A stretch of DNA of 64,000 bases from Methanosarcina sp. ERenArc_MAG2. GTDB taxonomy: Archaea > Halobacteriota > Methanosarcinia > Methanosarcinales > Methanosarcinaceae. The translations under genes were made by a program, and so were the position numbers. Under the pieces are notes generated by a model. The model was not told the origin of the DNA. It searched no databases and saw only the letters and a list, made by a program, of their open reading frames with translations. The stretch spans positions 647,235-711,234 of the forward strand of contig JAMXHR010000002.1 of assembly GCA_023955635.1 (NCBI GenBank). Reading direction: 5' to 3'. Of the stretch, positions 46,297 through 56,847 are shown in pieces (positions within the stretch are counted from its first letter, which is position 1; every line of letters begins with the position of its first letter).

Positions 46297-47223
46297 TCAC
46301 TCAAACAGGTCAGTGCTCAGATAACGTTCTCCGGTATCCGGTAAGATAACAACAATCATCTTCCCGCTCATTTCTTCCCTTGATGCGAGCTGCAGTGCGG
46401 CATATGTAGCTGCGCCTGAAGATATGCCTGCAAGAATACCTTCTTCCTTTGCTAATCGTCTGGCTGTGGCAATGGCATTGTCTCCGGTTACCTGAATTAT
46501 TTCATCGACCAGATCAAGCCGGAGTACATCAGGGATAAAACCTGCACCTATTCCCTGGATCCTGTGCGAGCCCGGACTTCCGCCGCTGAGCACGGGAGAT
46601 TCGGCAGGTTCTACTGCAATTGCCTTGAAAGCAGGCTTTCTTTGTTTGAGAACGCCGGCAATACCCGTAATTGTCCCTCCGGTTCCCACGCCTGCCACAA
46701 TCACATCCGCTCTGCCGTCCGTATCTTTCCATATTTCCTCGGCAGTTGTCCTGCTATGGACCTCAGGGTTTGCAGGGTTCTGGAATTGCTGGGGTATAAA
46801 ATACAGAGTAGGATCTTCTGCAGCCATCTGTTCTGCTTTACTGACTGCCCCTCTCATTGCTTCATGCCCGGGTGTCAGGACAAGTTCTGCTCCGAGAGCC
46901 TTAAGCAGTTTTCTCCGTTCTATTGTCATCGTTTCAGGCATGACCAGTATGAGCTTATAGCCGCGGGCAGCGCATACACCTGCAAGTGCAATTCCAGTGT
47001 TGCCGCTTGTGGCTTCAACAATGGTGGTACCCCTTTTGATTTTCCCTTCACGCTCGGCTTTCTCGACCATTGACAGTCCGATTCTGTCCTTTACACTTCC
47101 CATAGGATTGAAGGACTCAACTTTAACGATTACATCTGCATGCAGACCTTTAGTTATGTGGTTCAACCGGACAAGAGGCGTATTGCCAATTGTCCAGGTT
47201 ATATCTGAGTATATTCGTCCCAT
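46297..47223 (-). CDS. cysK: O-acetylserine sulfhydrylase (cysteine synthase)
   Basis: A 308-residue PLP enzyme that replaces the acetate of O-acetylserine with sulfide to give cysteine. The PLP lysine is in [16 protein letters not shown] near residue 41. The substrate loop is [18 protein letters not shown], the phosphate-binding loop [10 protein letters not shown], and the C-terminal [11 protein letters not shown] is present. ATG 47223 ([20 protein letters not shown]) is preferred to a TTG 21 bases upstream. Upstream, after a leader of about 210 bases, is the palindrome AATTCACAATTGTGAATT with a TATA-like box beyond it, suggesting repression. It works with the CysE fusion encoded downstream. 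Confidence 0.93.
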   Translation of the reverse strand: MGRIYSDITWTIGNTPLVRLNHITKGLHADVIVKVESFNPMGSVKDRIGLSMVEKAEREGKIKRGTTIVEATSGNTGIALAGVCAARGYKLILVMPETMTIERRKLLKALGAELVLTPGHEAMRGAVSKAEQMAAEDPTLYFIPQQFQNPANPEVHSRTTAEEIWKDTDGRADVIVAGVGTGGTITGIAGVLKQRKPAFKAIAVEPAESPVLSGGSPGSHRIQGIGAGFIPDVLRLDLVDEIIQVTGDNAIATARRLAKEEGILAGISSGAATYAALQLASREEMSGKMIVVILPDTGERYLSTDLFE

Positions 47224-47363
47224 ACCATCGCCTTTTTCCTGCAATTTGCTTTTTTCCGGTTCTTTCTATAGTTCAATTTGTTCAAGCTTATATTTAAACA
47301 GCCGATAGTGTATGCTTTTTCATGCAGAATCATAGCTTTAAGGTCATTACAATTATCCATTAA

Positions 47364-47377
47364 GCGCTTCGAAGCGC
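47364..47377. repeat. 14-bp palindrome in the cysK leader
   Basis: GCGCTTCGAAGCGC is a perfect palindrome within the presumed untranslated leader of cysK. It could form a short RNA hairpin; no other elements of a known riboswitch were recognised. Confidence 0.35.
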
Positions 47378-47435
47378 AGAGGGTTTGAGATCCTGCATTA
47401 TTCCTCAGAGCAACATAAGAGCAGTTTACACAAAA

Positions 47436-47453
47436 AATTCACAATTGTGAATT
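47436..47453. promoter_or_regulatory. Palindromic operator upstream of cysK-cysE
   Basis: AATTCACAATTGTGAATT is a perfect 18-bp palindrome with the core TCACAATTGTGA shared with 48110 and 51767. On the minus strand a TATA-like ACTTTATATTTAAC lies about 28 bases upstream, so the site would overlap the transcription start. Confidence 0.75.
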
Positions 47454-47549
47454 CGTAATATGTTAAATATAAAGTTGTCGAGAAACTTCTGTACTTAAAA
47501 GAACTAATAAGAATCCGAAAACGATACAGTAACCATTAAAAATCAGCTT

Positions 47550-47906
47550 TTATTTTTCAGGTTCTCCTGTGTTACTGCCCGACTCTTCCGGACCACAACT
47601 GCTATTGCAGTTGCTCTCAACTCCTCTTGCACTTACACAGATCTTACACATCCTTACCACAAAGTCGTCGACTTTGTTCTCGATTAAGTCCTGAGCAAGT
47701 TTTTCGATCAATTCTTTCGTCTCACCCTGGAACTCGATCCTGTATCCTCTTTTTCCCGAAATATACTGGGAAACTGCCGACGGGGCAATCCCCAGCAACC
47801 TTGCCGACGTTGCCTGTGACTGTCCTTTTTTTACAAGTTCGATTGCAAGACTGGACCTTATTGCGGGGACCAGATCCCACACAATCTTTTGACACGGAGT
47901 TTCCAT
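47550..47906 (-). CDS. HTH regulator with C-terminal cysteine cluster
   Basis: A 118-residue protein. A Cro/CI-type helix-turn-helix spans about residues 30-55 (GQSQATSARLLGIAPSAVSQ, YISGKRG). The C-terminal third holds MCKICVSARGVESNCNSSCG, four closely spaced cysteines suited to binding an Fe-S cluster or zinc. Start ATG 47906 follows GTGATGG; a longer frame to 48035 runs through promoter-like DNA and is rejected. It is divergent from iscS with a TCACAATTGTGA site in between and lies between the cys and isc genes. It is the natural candidate for the protein that binds these palindromes, sensing cysteine, sulfide or cluster status. That function is inference. Confidence 0.8.
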   Translation of the reverse strand: METPCQKIVWDLVPAIRSSLAIELVKKGQSQATSARLLGIAPSAVSQYISGKRGYRIEFQGETKELIEKLAQDLIENKVDDFVVRMCKICVSARGVESNCNSSCGPEESGSNTGEPEK

Positions 47907-48109
47907 AATTACCATCACTTTTTGAGATTTTACAATTGAGAAAGAATATATCTTATATACATATATATTTATTATCATAATAAAAAATAATAATGAGTTT
48001 GATCCAGGATGCAATAACTTCAAGAAAACCGGCAAGTTTTTAAGAATTTACCTATTTTATTCGGGTATATTCTACGATAAAACTTAAATAGTCGCGATTG
48101 TTATGAGGA

Positions 48110-48123
48110 TTCACAATTGTGAA
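48110..48123. promoter_or_regulatory. Palindromic operator upstream of iscS
   Basis: TTCACAATTGTGAA, a perfect 14-bp palindrome, lies about 31 bases (centre to centre) after the BRE/TATA-like CGATAAAACTTAAATAG (48075-48091), where transcription should start, and just before the GTG start proposed for iscS. Confidence 0.75.
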
Positions 48124-48132
48124 GGTGCGAGT

Positions 48133-49317
48133 GTGACAGTTGGAGACAAGACCATTTACATGGACAACTCTGCTACAACTCCTGCAAGAAAGGAAGTTGT
48201 TGAAGAGATGATCCCCTACCTGACAGAAAATTTCGGAAACCCTTCTTCTATCTATGAGATAGGAAAAATCTCAAAACATGCAATAGACAAAGCAAGAAAA
48301 AAGGTTGCAAATGCCCTCGGTGCTGAAGAAAATGAGATATATTTCACATCCGGTGGTACAGAATCCGATAACTGGGCAATAAAGGGGATAGCCTTTGCAA
48401 ACAGGAATAAAGGAAAACACATAATAACCTCCTCTATCGAGCACCATGCCGTCCTACATACCTGTTTGTGGCTGGAAGGGCAGGGGTTTGAGGTAACATA
48501 CCTGCCTGTTGATAAATATGGAATGGTAACCCTTGAGGAACTGAAAAACGCGATAAGAGATGACACTATACTCATTTCCATAATGCTCGCAAACAATGAA
48601 ATAGGAACAATTCAGCCTGTAGAAGAGATTGGAAAAATCGCAAGAGAGAACAGGATATATTTCCATACGGATGCGGTGCAGGCAATAGGCCATGTTCCTA
48701 TAGATGTCAAAAAGATGAACATTGACCTTTTATCTCTTTCAGGGCACAAGTTCGAAGGACCAAAGGGATGCGGAGCACTTTACATAAGAAAAGGGGTAAA
48801 AATCGAAACCCTCCTTCACGGTGGGGCTCAGGAAAGAAAACGCAGGGCGGGAACCGAGAATGTCCCAGCCATCATTGGCCTTGGGAAGGCGATAGAGCTT
48901 GCAGCGGGCGAAATTGGAGAAACGGATAAAAACCTGCTTGCGCTGAGAGAGCGCCTGATTGAAGGGCTTCTGAAAATCCCGAAAACCCATCTCAATGGAC
49001 ATCCCACACAGAGGCTTGCAAATAACGTAAATATCACGTTTGAATACATAGAGGGCGAATCTCTCCTTCTTCTGCTGAATGCGAAAGGAATTTTTGCATC
49101 CACAGGCAGCGCGTGTAACTCTTCTTCTCTCGAACCCTCGCATGTGCTTATGGCCTGCGGAGTTCCACACGAGATAGTCCACGGTTCACTCAGGCTGAGC
49201 CTCGGAAGGATGAATTCCGAAAAAGATGTGGATAGAGTGCTTGAGGCTCTGCCTGAGATAGTACAAAAGCTAAGAAATATGTCCCCACTAACTCCCAAAG
49301 AATACAGGACTATCTGA
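48133..49317 (+). CDS. iscS: Cysteine desulfurase IscS/NifS
   Basis: A PLP enzyme of about 394 residues that removes sulfur from cysteine and passes it on as persulfide. It begins TIYMDNSATTPARKEVVEEM. The PLP site includes FTSGGTESDNWAIKG and the lysine in LSLSGHKFEGPKG near residue 200. The active cysteine is in STGSACNSSSLEPSHVL. GTG 48133 is preferred because GGTG lies eight bases before it and the operator palindrome then falls outside the gene; an ATG at 48103 would make the palindrome coding. iscU follows after 93 bases. It belongs to the sulfur island. Confidence 0.92.
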   Translation: MTVGDKTIYMDNSATTPARKEVVEEMIPYLTENFGNPSSIYEIGKISKHAIDKARKKVANALGAEENEIYFTSGGTESDNWAIKGIAFANRNKGKHIITSSIEHHAVLHTCLWLEGQGFEVTYLPVDKYGMVTLEELKNAIRDDTILISIMLANNEIGTIQPVEEIGKIARENRIYFHTDAVQAIGHVPIDVKKMNIDLLSLSGHKFEGPKGCGALYIRKGVKIETLLHGGAQERKRRAGTENVPAIIGLGKAIELAAGEIGETDKNLLALRERLIEGLLKIPKTHLNGHPTQRLANNVNITFEYIEGESLLLLLNAKGIFASTGSACNSSSLEPSHVLMACGVPHEIVHGSLRLSLGRMNSEKDVDRVLEALPEIVQKLRNMSPLTPKEYRTI

Positions 49318-49410
49318 GATAACAAATCGGGGAATTGCAGGGAATTATAAGTAAAAAGGAAATCTCTTTGAAATAATTAGTGAATCAAAAAATAGCATGG
49401 AGGACAACTC

Positions 49411-49800
49411 ATGGATTACAGCGTTAAAGTGATGGACCATTTTTCAAACCCCAGAAATATGGGAAGCATTGAGAACTGTGACGGAGTAGGAGAGGTGGGA
49501 AACGCGAAGTGCGGAGATATAATGAAGATTTTCCTTAAAGTAGAAGAAAACCGGATTGTGGACGTGAAGTTTCAGACCTTCGGATGCGGAGCTGCGGTTG
49601 CATCAAGCAGTATGGCAACCGAACTTATAAAAGGAAAAACCCTGGAAGAAGCCTGGAAACTTTCAAACAAAGCAGTTGCAGAGGCACTTGACGGGCTTCC
49701 TCCGATAAAAATGCACTGTTCAATGCTTGCAGAAGAGGCAATCCATGAGGCAATTAACGATTATCTTCGGAAAAAAGGACTTGAACCCTGGAAGGATTGA
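49411..49800 (+). CDS. iscU: Fe-S cluster scaffold protein IscU
   Basis: A 129-residue NifU/IscU scaffold on which 2Fe-2S clusters are built with sulfur from IscS. The three ligand cysteines are at C34 (NAKCGDIMK, with the conserved Asp36), C59 (TFGCGAAVASSS) and C103 (KMHCSMLAEEA). GGAGG lies before ATG 49411. The length fits the short archaeal type. The LPPVK chaperone motif is replaced by LPPIK. The gene order iscS-iscU is conserved in many methanogens. Confidence 0.94.
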   Translation: MDYSVKVMDHFSNPRNMGSIENCDGVGEVGNAKCGDIMKIFLKVEENRIVDVKFQTFGCGAAVASSSMATELIKGKTLEEAWKLSNKAVAEALDGLPPIKMHCSMLAEEAIHEAINDYLRKKGLEPWKD

Positions 49801-49845
49801 CTCTGGCTTTTGAAATTATCATAAATTAAATCCTGGAGCATATAA

Positions 49846-50567
49846 ATGGAGAAAATTACAAATGAAAAGTATATCAGGCAGATAATGCTTTTTGGGGAAG
49901 AGGGCCAGGAAAAACTGAAAAACGCAAAAATATTTGTTGCCGGAGCAGGAGGTCTGGGATCTCCGGTTTCTACCTATCTTGCAGTTGCAGGAATAGGGAA
50001 AATAATAATTGCGGATTTCGATTCAGTGGATCTCAGCAACCTTAACAGGCAATTTCTCCACCATGAAAAAGATATTGGGAGAGCGAAGATCGAATCCGCA
50101 GAGGAAAAGCTGCTCTCCCTGAATCCTGAAATAAAAGTAGAGATAATCAGGGAAAAAATCACGGATGAAAATGCAGGCTCAATAGTTCCTCCCTGCGACC
50201 TGATCATAGATGCGCTGGACAATTTTGATACGAGACATGTCCTTAACAGGCTTGCAGTGGAACGAAATATACCTCTGATTCACGGCGCTGTCTCGGGGTA
50301 TAGAGGTCAGGCAACAACAATCATTCCAGGAAAAACCCCATGCCTTTGCTGCATTTTTCCGAGTTCCTTCAAAAAGAAGTATTTCCGGTACTTGGGACAA
50401 CACCAGGGGTAATAGGTTCAATTCAGGCAAATGAAGCGATTAAATATCTGACAGGACAGGGAAAGCTTCTGGAAAATCGCCTTTTATTATGGGACGGCCT
50501 TTCATGCTCTTTCAGTGAACTACAGGTTAATAAAGCAGAGAATTGTCCGGTATGCGGAACTAAATAA
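49846..50567 (+). pseudogene. MoeB/ThiF/HesA-type E1-like adenylyltransferase, one frameshift
   Basis: An E1-like enzyme of about 240 residues that adenylates the C-terminus of small sulfur-carrier proteins. The ATP site is VAGAGGLGSPVSTYLA, then FDSVDLSNLNRQFLH and the Asp of DLIIDALDNFDTRHVLN. The first zinc pair is CLCC; the second, CPVCGTK, lies at the very end. The frame breaks near 50371 in AAAAAG: restoring it joins PSSFKK to EVFPVLGTTPGVIGSIQANE. It follows iscU after 45 bases and is probably in the same transcript, feeding sulfur to thiamine, molybdopterin or cysteine-related carriers. Confidence 0.85.
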
Positions 50568-50610
50568 CGATCGTAAGCTTCCTCCTGAATTAGTACCTGT
50601 ATTATTCCCC

Positions 50611-50639
50611 AAATTTAAAATAGCCCTGTCGAAACGACA
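50611..50639 (+). promoter_or_regulatory. Possible nadA promoter with TGTCGAAACGACA palindrome
   Basis: AAATTTAAAATAG (TATA-like, 50611-50623) is followed at once by TGTCGAAACGACA (50627-50639), a palindrome with a three-base centre, about 85 bases before nadA. It may be an operator or a leader hairpin. Confidence 0.4.
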
Positions 50640-50723
50640 CAAAAATGTCCATCAATATTAAAAATAAAGGTTGAAAAACAGGTTTCTGCAGTTTTATACC
50701 TGCATTTGAGGAATGAGATTTTT

Positions 50724-51630
50724 ATGGAAGATCGGTTAATTATAGAGGAAATAAAAAAACTCAAACATGAAAGGAATGCAATAATACTTTCACATTTTTA
50801 CACACGCGGGGAAGTTCAGGAAGTTGCGGATTTTGTAGGGGATTCTCTCTCCCTCTGCAAAGCCGCAGTGAATTCAAAAGCAGAGGTTATAGTTTTTGCA
50901 GGCGTTCATTTTATGGCAGAGTCAGCATCAATTATTTCCCCTGAGAAGCTGGTTCTTTTACCTGTTCCGGACGCAGGCTGCCCTATGGCAGATATGGTTA
51001 CAGTAAAGTCTCTTAGAAGTGAAAAAGAAAAACATCCGGAAGCAGCAGTTGTTTGCTATGTAAACAGTTCAGCCGCAGTAAAAGCCGAATCTGATATCTG
51101 CTGCACATCTGCAAATGCAATAAATGTGGTAAATTCAATTGAAAACCGGGAGATTATCTTTATTCCGGATGAAAACCTTGGAGCATTTGTATCCCTTCAT
51201 ACCGACAAGAAAATACATCTCTGGCCCGGATTCTGCCACGTTCACGATAACATCCGTGATGAGAATGTAAAAGAATTGCAAAAAATGCATCCAGGCGCAG
51301 AATTTCTTGCACATCCCGAATGTAGGCCTGAAGTCCTTAGCCTTGCAGACCATATTCTCAGCACATCAGGAATCGTAAAAGAAGTGGAAAGGTCGGGTTC
51401 CACAGAATTTATAATCGGGACCGAAAGAGAAATTGTCCAGAGTCTGGAAAAAAATACCCGGATAAAAAATTCTATGCTTCATCAGAGAAAACTTTTTGTT
51501 ATAATATGAAAAAATCACCCTCGAATCCATCCTGAACAGCCTTCAGAATATGGAATACGAAATCCGTGTGCCGGAGCATGTAAGGGTTAAAGCAAAAAAA
51601 TCGCTGGACAGGATGCTTGAGATCAGCTGA
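50724..51630 (+). pseudogene. nadA: Quinolinate synthase NadA, two frameshifts near the 3' end
   Basis: NadA condenses iminoaspartate with dihydroxyacetone phosphate to quinolinate, the first dedicated step to NAD, using a 4Fe-4S cluster. Conserved parts are NAIILSHFYTRGEVQEVADF, DSLSLCKAA, VVCYVNSSAAVKAESDICCT, ENLGAFV, LWPGFCHVHD and HPECRPEVL. The tail ...KFYASSEKTFCYNMKK and ITLESILNSLQ is reached only through shifts in A-runs near 51452 and 51513; as written the protein ends at 51509 without the last cluster cysteine (TFCYNMKK). ATG 50724 follows GAGGAATGAG. Confidence 0.85.
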
Positions 51631-51766
51631 AATTGAAATAAAAGGGAGAGATTGGGTAGGGGTTCTTTCCCGGATATTTCTCTGAAATATTTTTCGAAAA
51701 TGTCTATCCTGTGCCATATTTATATATTTTGTAATCTTTTCTTATTATCAGGTAAGTATTTATACA

Positions 51767-51786
51767 ATCATCACAATTGTGATGAT
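51767..51786. promoter_or_regulatory. 20-bp palindromic operator upstream of tRNA-Cys/metY
   Basis: ATCATCACAATTGTGATGAT is a perfect 20-bp palindrome carrying the same TCACAATTGTGA core as the cysK and iscS sites. A TATA-like TATTTATAC lies immediately upstream. The tRNA-Cys gene starts 41 bases downstream. Confidence 0.78.
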
Positions 51787-51826
51787 ACGGTAACAATTGG
51801 TAATTATATACATAATGGAAGTTGGC

Positions 51827-51898
51827 GTCAGAATGGCAGAGTGGCTATGCCTCCGGCTGCAACCCGGAGATACGTGAGTTCGATTCTCACTTCTGACT
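51827..51898 (+). tRNA. tRNA-Cys (GCA)
   Basis: A 72-nt cloverleaf. The acceptor stem GTCAGAA pairs with TTCTGAC. The D arm is GCAGAGTGGCTATGC, the anticodon stem TCCGG/CCGGA encloses loop CTGCAAC with anticodon GCA, and the T arm is GTGAG-TTCGATT-CTCAC. CCA is not encoded. The gene lies between an operator-like palindrome and metY on the same strand, so it may share a transcript with metY, which is unusual for a tRNA. Confidence 0.93.
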
Positions 51899-51989
51899 TG
51901 AAAAACAGTGAACTTTCCGGGACAGAGTGAAGTACCTGGAAAGTTTCCTGGTTGAGAGAGCAGAAAAATATTGTTGGAGGTTAAAGGAG

Positions 51990-53341
<1,352 letters not shown>

Positions 53342-53343
53342 GC

Positions 53344-54855
53344 ATGGGAATTTCGGCCCAAAATCATTCCTTTAGAAACTTTTTTTCGGAAAAAAAGGCC
53401 AGAATATAGGGATCGTTCATTCAATTAACTACGAAATACCTGGGATTTTCAGGCTCGAGAGTGGAAAAACCCTTTCTCGTGTCAGTATAGAGTACGAGAT
53501 GTACGGGAAAATGAATGCTGATAAAAGCAACGTTATTCTGATCTGCCATGCCCTTACAGGCGATGCCCATGCTGCCGGGCTTCATGCAGGTGACAAAAAA
53601 CCAGGTTGGTGGAATATCGTAATTGGTCCCAATAAGGCATTTGACACTGAGAAATACTGTATCATCTGTTCAAATATAATTGGGGGCTGTAAGGGTTCCA
53701 CAGGCCCTTCTTCCATAAATCCTGAAACCGGAAAACACTATGGCATCTTGTTTCCTGTCATCACCATAGCGGATATGGTAAATGCCCAAAAAAGCTGATA
53801 GAGCATCTTGGAGTAAAACAGCTTTTTGCAGTTGCAGGCGGTTCGATGGGTGGAATGCAGGTACTTCAATGGACAGTCAGCTACCCTGAAATGGTAAAGA
53901 AGGCTATTGCAATAGCTACTACTGCATCCTCAACTCCGCAGCAAATTGCATTCGAGGCAATCGGAAGAAAAGCCATAACTGACGACCCGAAATGGAACGG
54001 GGAAACTATTACGGGAAAGAAATACCTGCACAGGGACTTGCACTTGCACGGATGATAGGGCATATTACATACCTGAGCGATGCTTCGATGCAGAAGAAGT
54101 TCGGGAGAGATCAGCAGGATGAAGCAAGTGCAGAACTCTTCCCTAATTTTCAGGTAGAAAGTTACCTTAATCATCAGGGAGATACTTTTACAAAGCGGTT
54201 TGATGCCAATTCATATCTTTATATTACAAAAGCAGTCGATTTCTTTGACCTTTCGAAGAACGGATCCCTCATAGAGGGTTTTTCAGGTGTTACTGCAAAA
54301 TACCTTGTAATTTCCATAACTTCAGACTGGTTATATCCTCCTTATCAAGGTCAAGAAATCGTATCAGCTCTTAATGCAAACGGAGTTGATGCAAAATACG
54401 AGGAAATCAGGTCTCAGTACGGACACGACGCTTTTTTACTTGAAGAAGGACAGCTCAACTACCTCCTAAGGGGTTTTCTCTCACAGATTCTTGTAAGCGA
54501 TATCATGTTCCAGAATTTCTATTCGGTTTCCAGAGACGAAACAATAGAAAACGCCTCGATACTCATGGTAAAAAAGAAAGTGAATCACCTGCCTGTCATA
54601 TCAGAGGACGGAAAGCTTGAAGGTATTGTCACCTCCTGGGATATTACAAAAGCAGTCGCCTGTAAAATCACTGGACTGGATGAGATAATCACCCGCAACG
54701 TGAAATACGTATACGCAGGCGAAAAGATAGAGACCGCATCCTCAATAATGGAAAACTATTCAATTTCCGCACTCCCGGTGATTGATTCCGAAAACCGAAT
54801 AATTGGCATGGTTACAAGCGAAAGCATAAGCGCTCTTATAGGAAGGTTCGGTTAA
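53344..54855 (+). pseudogene. metX: Homoserine O-acetyltransferase MetX with CBS pair, three frameshifts
   Basis: MetX acetylates homoserine for MetY. The alpha/beta-hydrolase fold shows [15 protein letters not shown] (oxyanion region), the nucleophile elbow [21 protein letters not shown] (Asp) and YGHDAFLLE (His). A pair of CBS domains follows (VSDIMFQNFYSVSRDETIEN, VNHLPVISEDGKLEG, ISALPVIDSENRIIGMV), which probably binds adenosyl ligands for feedback control. Shifts occur at A7 near 53392, A6 near 53788 and GGGG near 54000. The gene follows metY by two bases. Because all breaks are in homopolymers the true gene may be intact. Confidence 0.85.
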
Positions 54856-54909
54856 TTTTCAAAAAAGCAAAGGGTACCCTCTATCAAACCTTTTGCCATC
54901 CCTCTCTTT

Positions 54910-55170
54910 TTATGCTCGTTCTCTTTTAGATATCAGGTTTAGGGCTATCAAGAAGCTGGAAATGAATATTATAGCGAGTACTGCTGTATTTATGGGGCTG
55001 CTTATACCTGAAAAATTATTGACAAAAGGACTGGTGATGGAATAGACAGCATTACTGGCAGAATACATGTTCCTTGTATGCAGTCCGTAGTAAGCCGACT
55101 CCAGAAGTACTGCTATAAGCGAGATTAAAACTGCTATCATAAAACTGCGGATTAGAGTGTCAAGTTTCAT
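54910..55170 (-). CDS. Small two-helix membrane protein
   Basis: An 86-residue protein with hydrophobic segments at about residues 8-26 and 60-80 and a polar Ser/Asn-rich loop between them. It ends in the positively charged KRERA. No family was recognised. It is convergent with metX and monocistronic. Confidence 0.6.
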   Translation of the reverse strand: MKLDTLIRSFMIAVLISLIAVLLESAYYGLHTRNMYSASNAVYSITSPFVNNFSGISSPINTAVLAIIFISSFLIALNLISKRERA

Positions 55171-55435
55171 TTTCGGTCATCTTTACAACTGCATTCAGAG
55201 ATATAAATAAATTTATTTCAGTCGAATATCCTGTGAATTTTTCTGTTGGGACAAAAAGCGGGCTTGAAATTATAAATCCTGAATTTTGACTCCCTGTAAC
55301 GTCAGTCGCTGTATTGTGTCGTTCTTTCCACGCTTGACGCAGGAGAGCGGTCTACCTAAAAAACGCACATGATATTCTTTGAATAACAAGCCCAAACAAT
55401 GAAAGTTCTTTTACCCTATCTTTTTTGTTTACTTA
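55171..55435. other. Intergenic, no supported feature
   Basis: A featureless stretch of about 265 bases between the small membrane protein and the IS110 element; it probably contains the left element boundary. Confidence 0.3.
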
Positions 55436-55593
55436 CTCCATCATTACCTTGGACAGGAAGGTTGTTTTTTCTTTGGTTCTGCGAAACCGTCAAAAAACTA
55501 ATCAGTGAATTGCCATCGAAGGCCCAGGTGTGACCTTGATCACGGATGCCAAATTGCCTTTAAAGCAATTCTACTGTCCTTGAAATGATGGAG
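55436..55593 (+). ncRNA. Candidate IS110 bridge RNA region
   Basis: The non-coding left end of the IS110 element is bracketed by CTCCATCATT (55436-55445) and AATGATGGAG (55584-55593), a 10-bp inverted pair. Inside are GGTTCTGCGAAACC and the palindromic TTGCCTTTAAAGCAA. IS110 elements express a guide (bridge) RNA from such an end to select target and donor sites. The assignment is by position and structure only. Confidence 0.4.
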
Positions 55594-55602
55594 TAATGTA
55601 AA

Positions 55603-56847
55603 TTGGACGGAGAAATAAACAAATCTTGTGGTTTAGACATTCACAAACGTTTTGTTATTGCTACTATCCTCAGCAGATCAGGTGAAAAACAGCAACAACG
55701 TTTTGCCAGAGATGACGATGGAATTTTAAACCTTAAAAATTGGGTAACATCAGAAAAATGTGATGTTGTTGCCTGTGAATCAACAAGTGATTTCTGGGTT
55801 CCGATTTATGAATCATTGATAGATCATTTGCCTGTTATAGTTGGAAATGCTCGAGATATGAAAGCATTTACACATAAAAAAACAGATAAAATAGATTCAG
55901 AAGTAATTGCACAACTTTCATTGAATAAAATGGTTCAACCATCAAGAGTTTTTCCAAAAAGGCATAGGGAATTCAGGTCATATGTTAGGCTTCGCCTAAC
56001 TCTCGTAAGAAAACGAACCGATATAAAAAATGAAGCTCATGCTATTCTTTCTTCTGAAATGTTACATCTGGGTGATGTGCTGACCGATATTTTTGGAAAA
56101 AATGGTAGAGCAATTCTAGCAGGAATCTCTTCAGGTAAGAATGTTGATCAGATTATAGAATCTCTTTCTCCAAATGTCAGGAAAAAAGCTGTTCAGATAA
56201 GAGAAATTCTTGACAGAGAAATCTCCCAGAGTGCTGCAATCAGGCTTCATATATGCCTGAGCCTTATAAAACATTTAGATGATGAAATTGAAGTTCTGGA
56301 AAGAGAAATTTTCACTTATGCTTATCAAAAGCACAAAAGGGAAATGGAAATTTTGATGTCAGTTCCAGGTATAGGGGAAATTGGTGCGGCAACTCTTCTT
56401 GCTGAAATAGAAGATTTCAGGGATTTTTCTTCGGGAGATAAACTTGCTTCATGGCTTGGTCTAGTTCCAAATGTGTATCAATCTGCAGATAAATACCATA
56501 ACGGTAGAATCACTAAGAGAGGATCAAAAGTAGCAAGGTGGATTCTGACTCAGATTGCTCAGGCAGCAGCAAGAAAGAAAAATAGCAGGTTAAAAGAGTT
56601 TTTTAACAGGAAAAAGAAGACTATCGGATTTGCAAAGGCCATTATTGCACTGGCAAGGAAAATTGTAACGATAATATGGCATCTTATTACAAAGGATGAG
56701 ATGTATGAAGACGAGACTGGATATCAAAAGGGAGAAATTCAAAAGAGGAAGATTGTTGAGACTGAGATATTCTCGGTTGATGAAAGGATAACAATAATTA
56801 GTGGAATAATCGCAATTATGGGGAAAAAGGAAGGAGAGAGCACGTGA
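55603..56847 (+). CDS. IS110-family transposase
   Basis: A 414-residue DEDD recombinase. The N-terminal RuvC-like domain has GLDIHKRFVIATI (first Asp), VACESTSDFW (Glu) and KTDKIDSEVIAQL (Asp pair). The C-terminal Transposase_20 domain has LMSVPGIGEIGAATLLAEI, FSSGDKLASWLGLVP and ITKRGSKVARWILTQIAQAA with the catalytic serine region. It starts at TTG 55603. The frame is complete, so the element may be active. TCACGGATGCCAAAT-like words lie both before (about 55548) and after the gene (about 56862). Confidence 0.92.
   Translation: MDGEINKSCGLDIHKRFVIATILSRSGEKQQQRFARDDDGILNLKNWVTSEKCDVVACESTSDFWVPIYESLIDHLPVIVGNARDMKAFTHKKTDKIDSEVIAQLSLNKMVQPSRVFPKRHREFRSYVRLRLTLVRKRTDIKNEAHAILSSEMLHLGDVLTDIFGKNGRAILAGISSGKNVDQIIESLSPNVRKKAVQIREILDREISQSAAIRLHICLSLIKHLDDEIEVLEREIFTYAYQKHKREMEILMSVPGIGEIGAATLLAEIEDFRDFSSGDKLASWLGLVPNVYQSADKYHNGRITKRGSKVARWILTQIAQAAARKKNSRLKEFFNRKKKTIGFAKAIIALARKIVTIIWHLITKDEMYEDETGYQKGEIQKRKIVETEIFSVDERITIISGIIAIMGKKEGEST

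Noticed and set aside
47300..47450. Riboswitch in the long cysK leader
   Set aside because: The only structure seen is a short GCGCTTCGAAGCGC palindrome; no T-box, SAM or other known motif was recognised.
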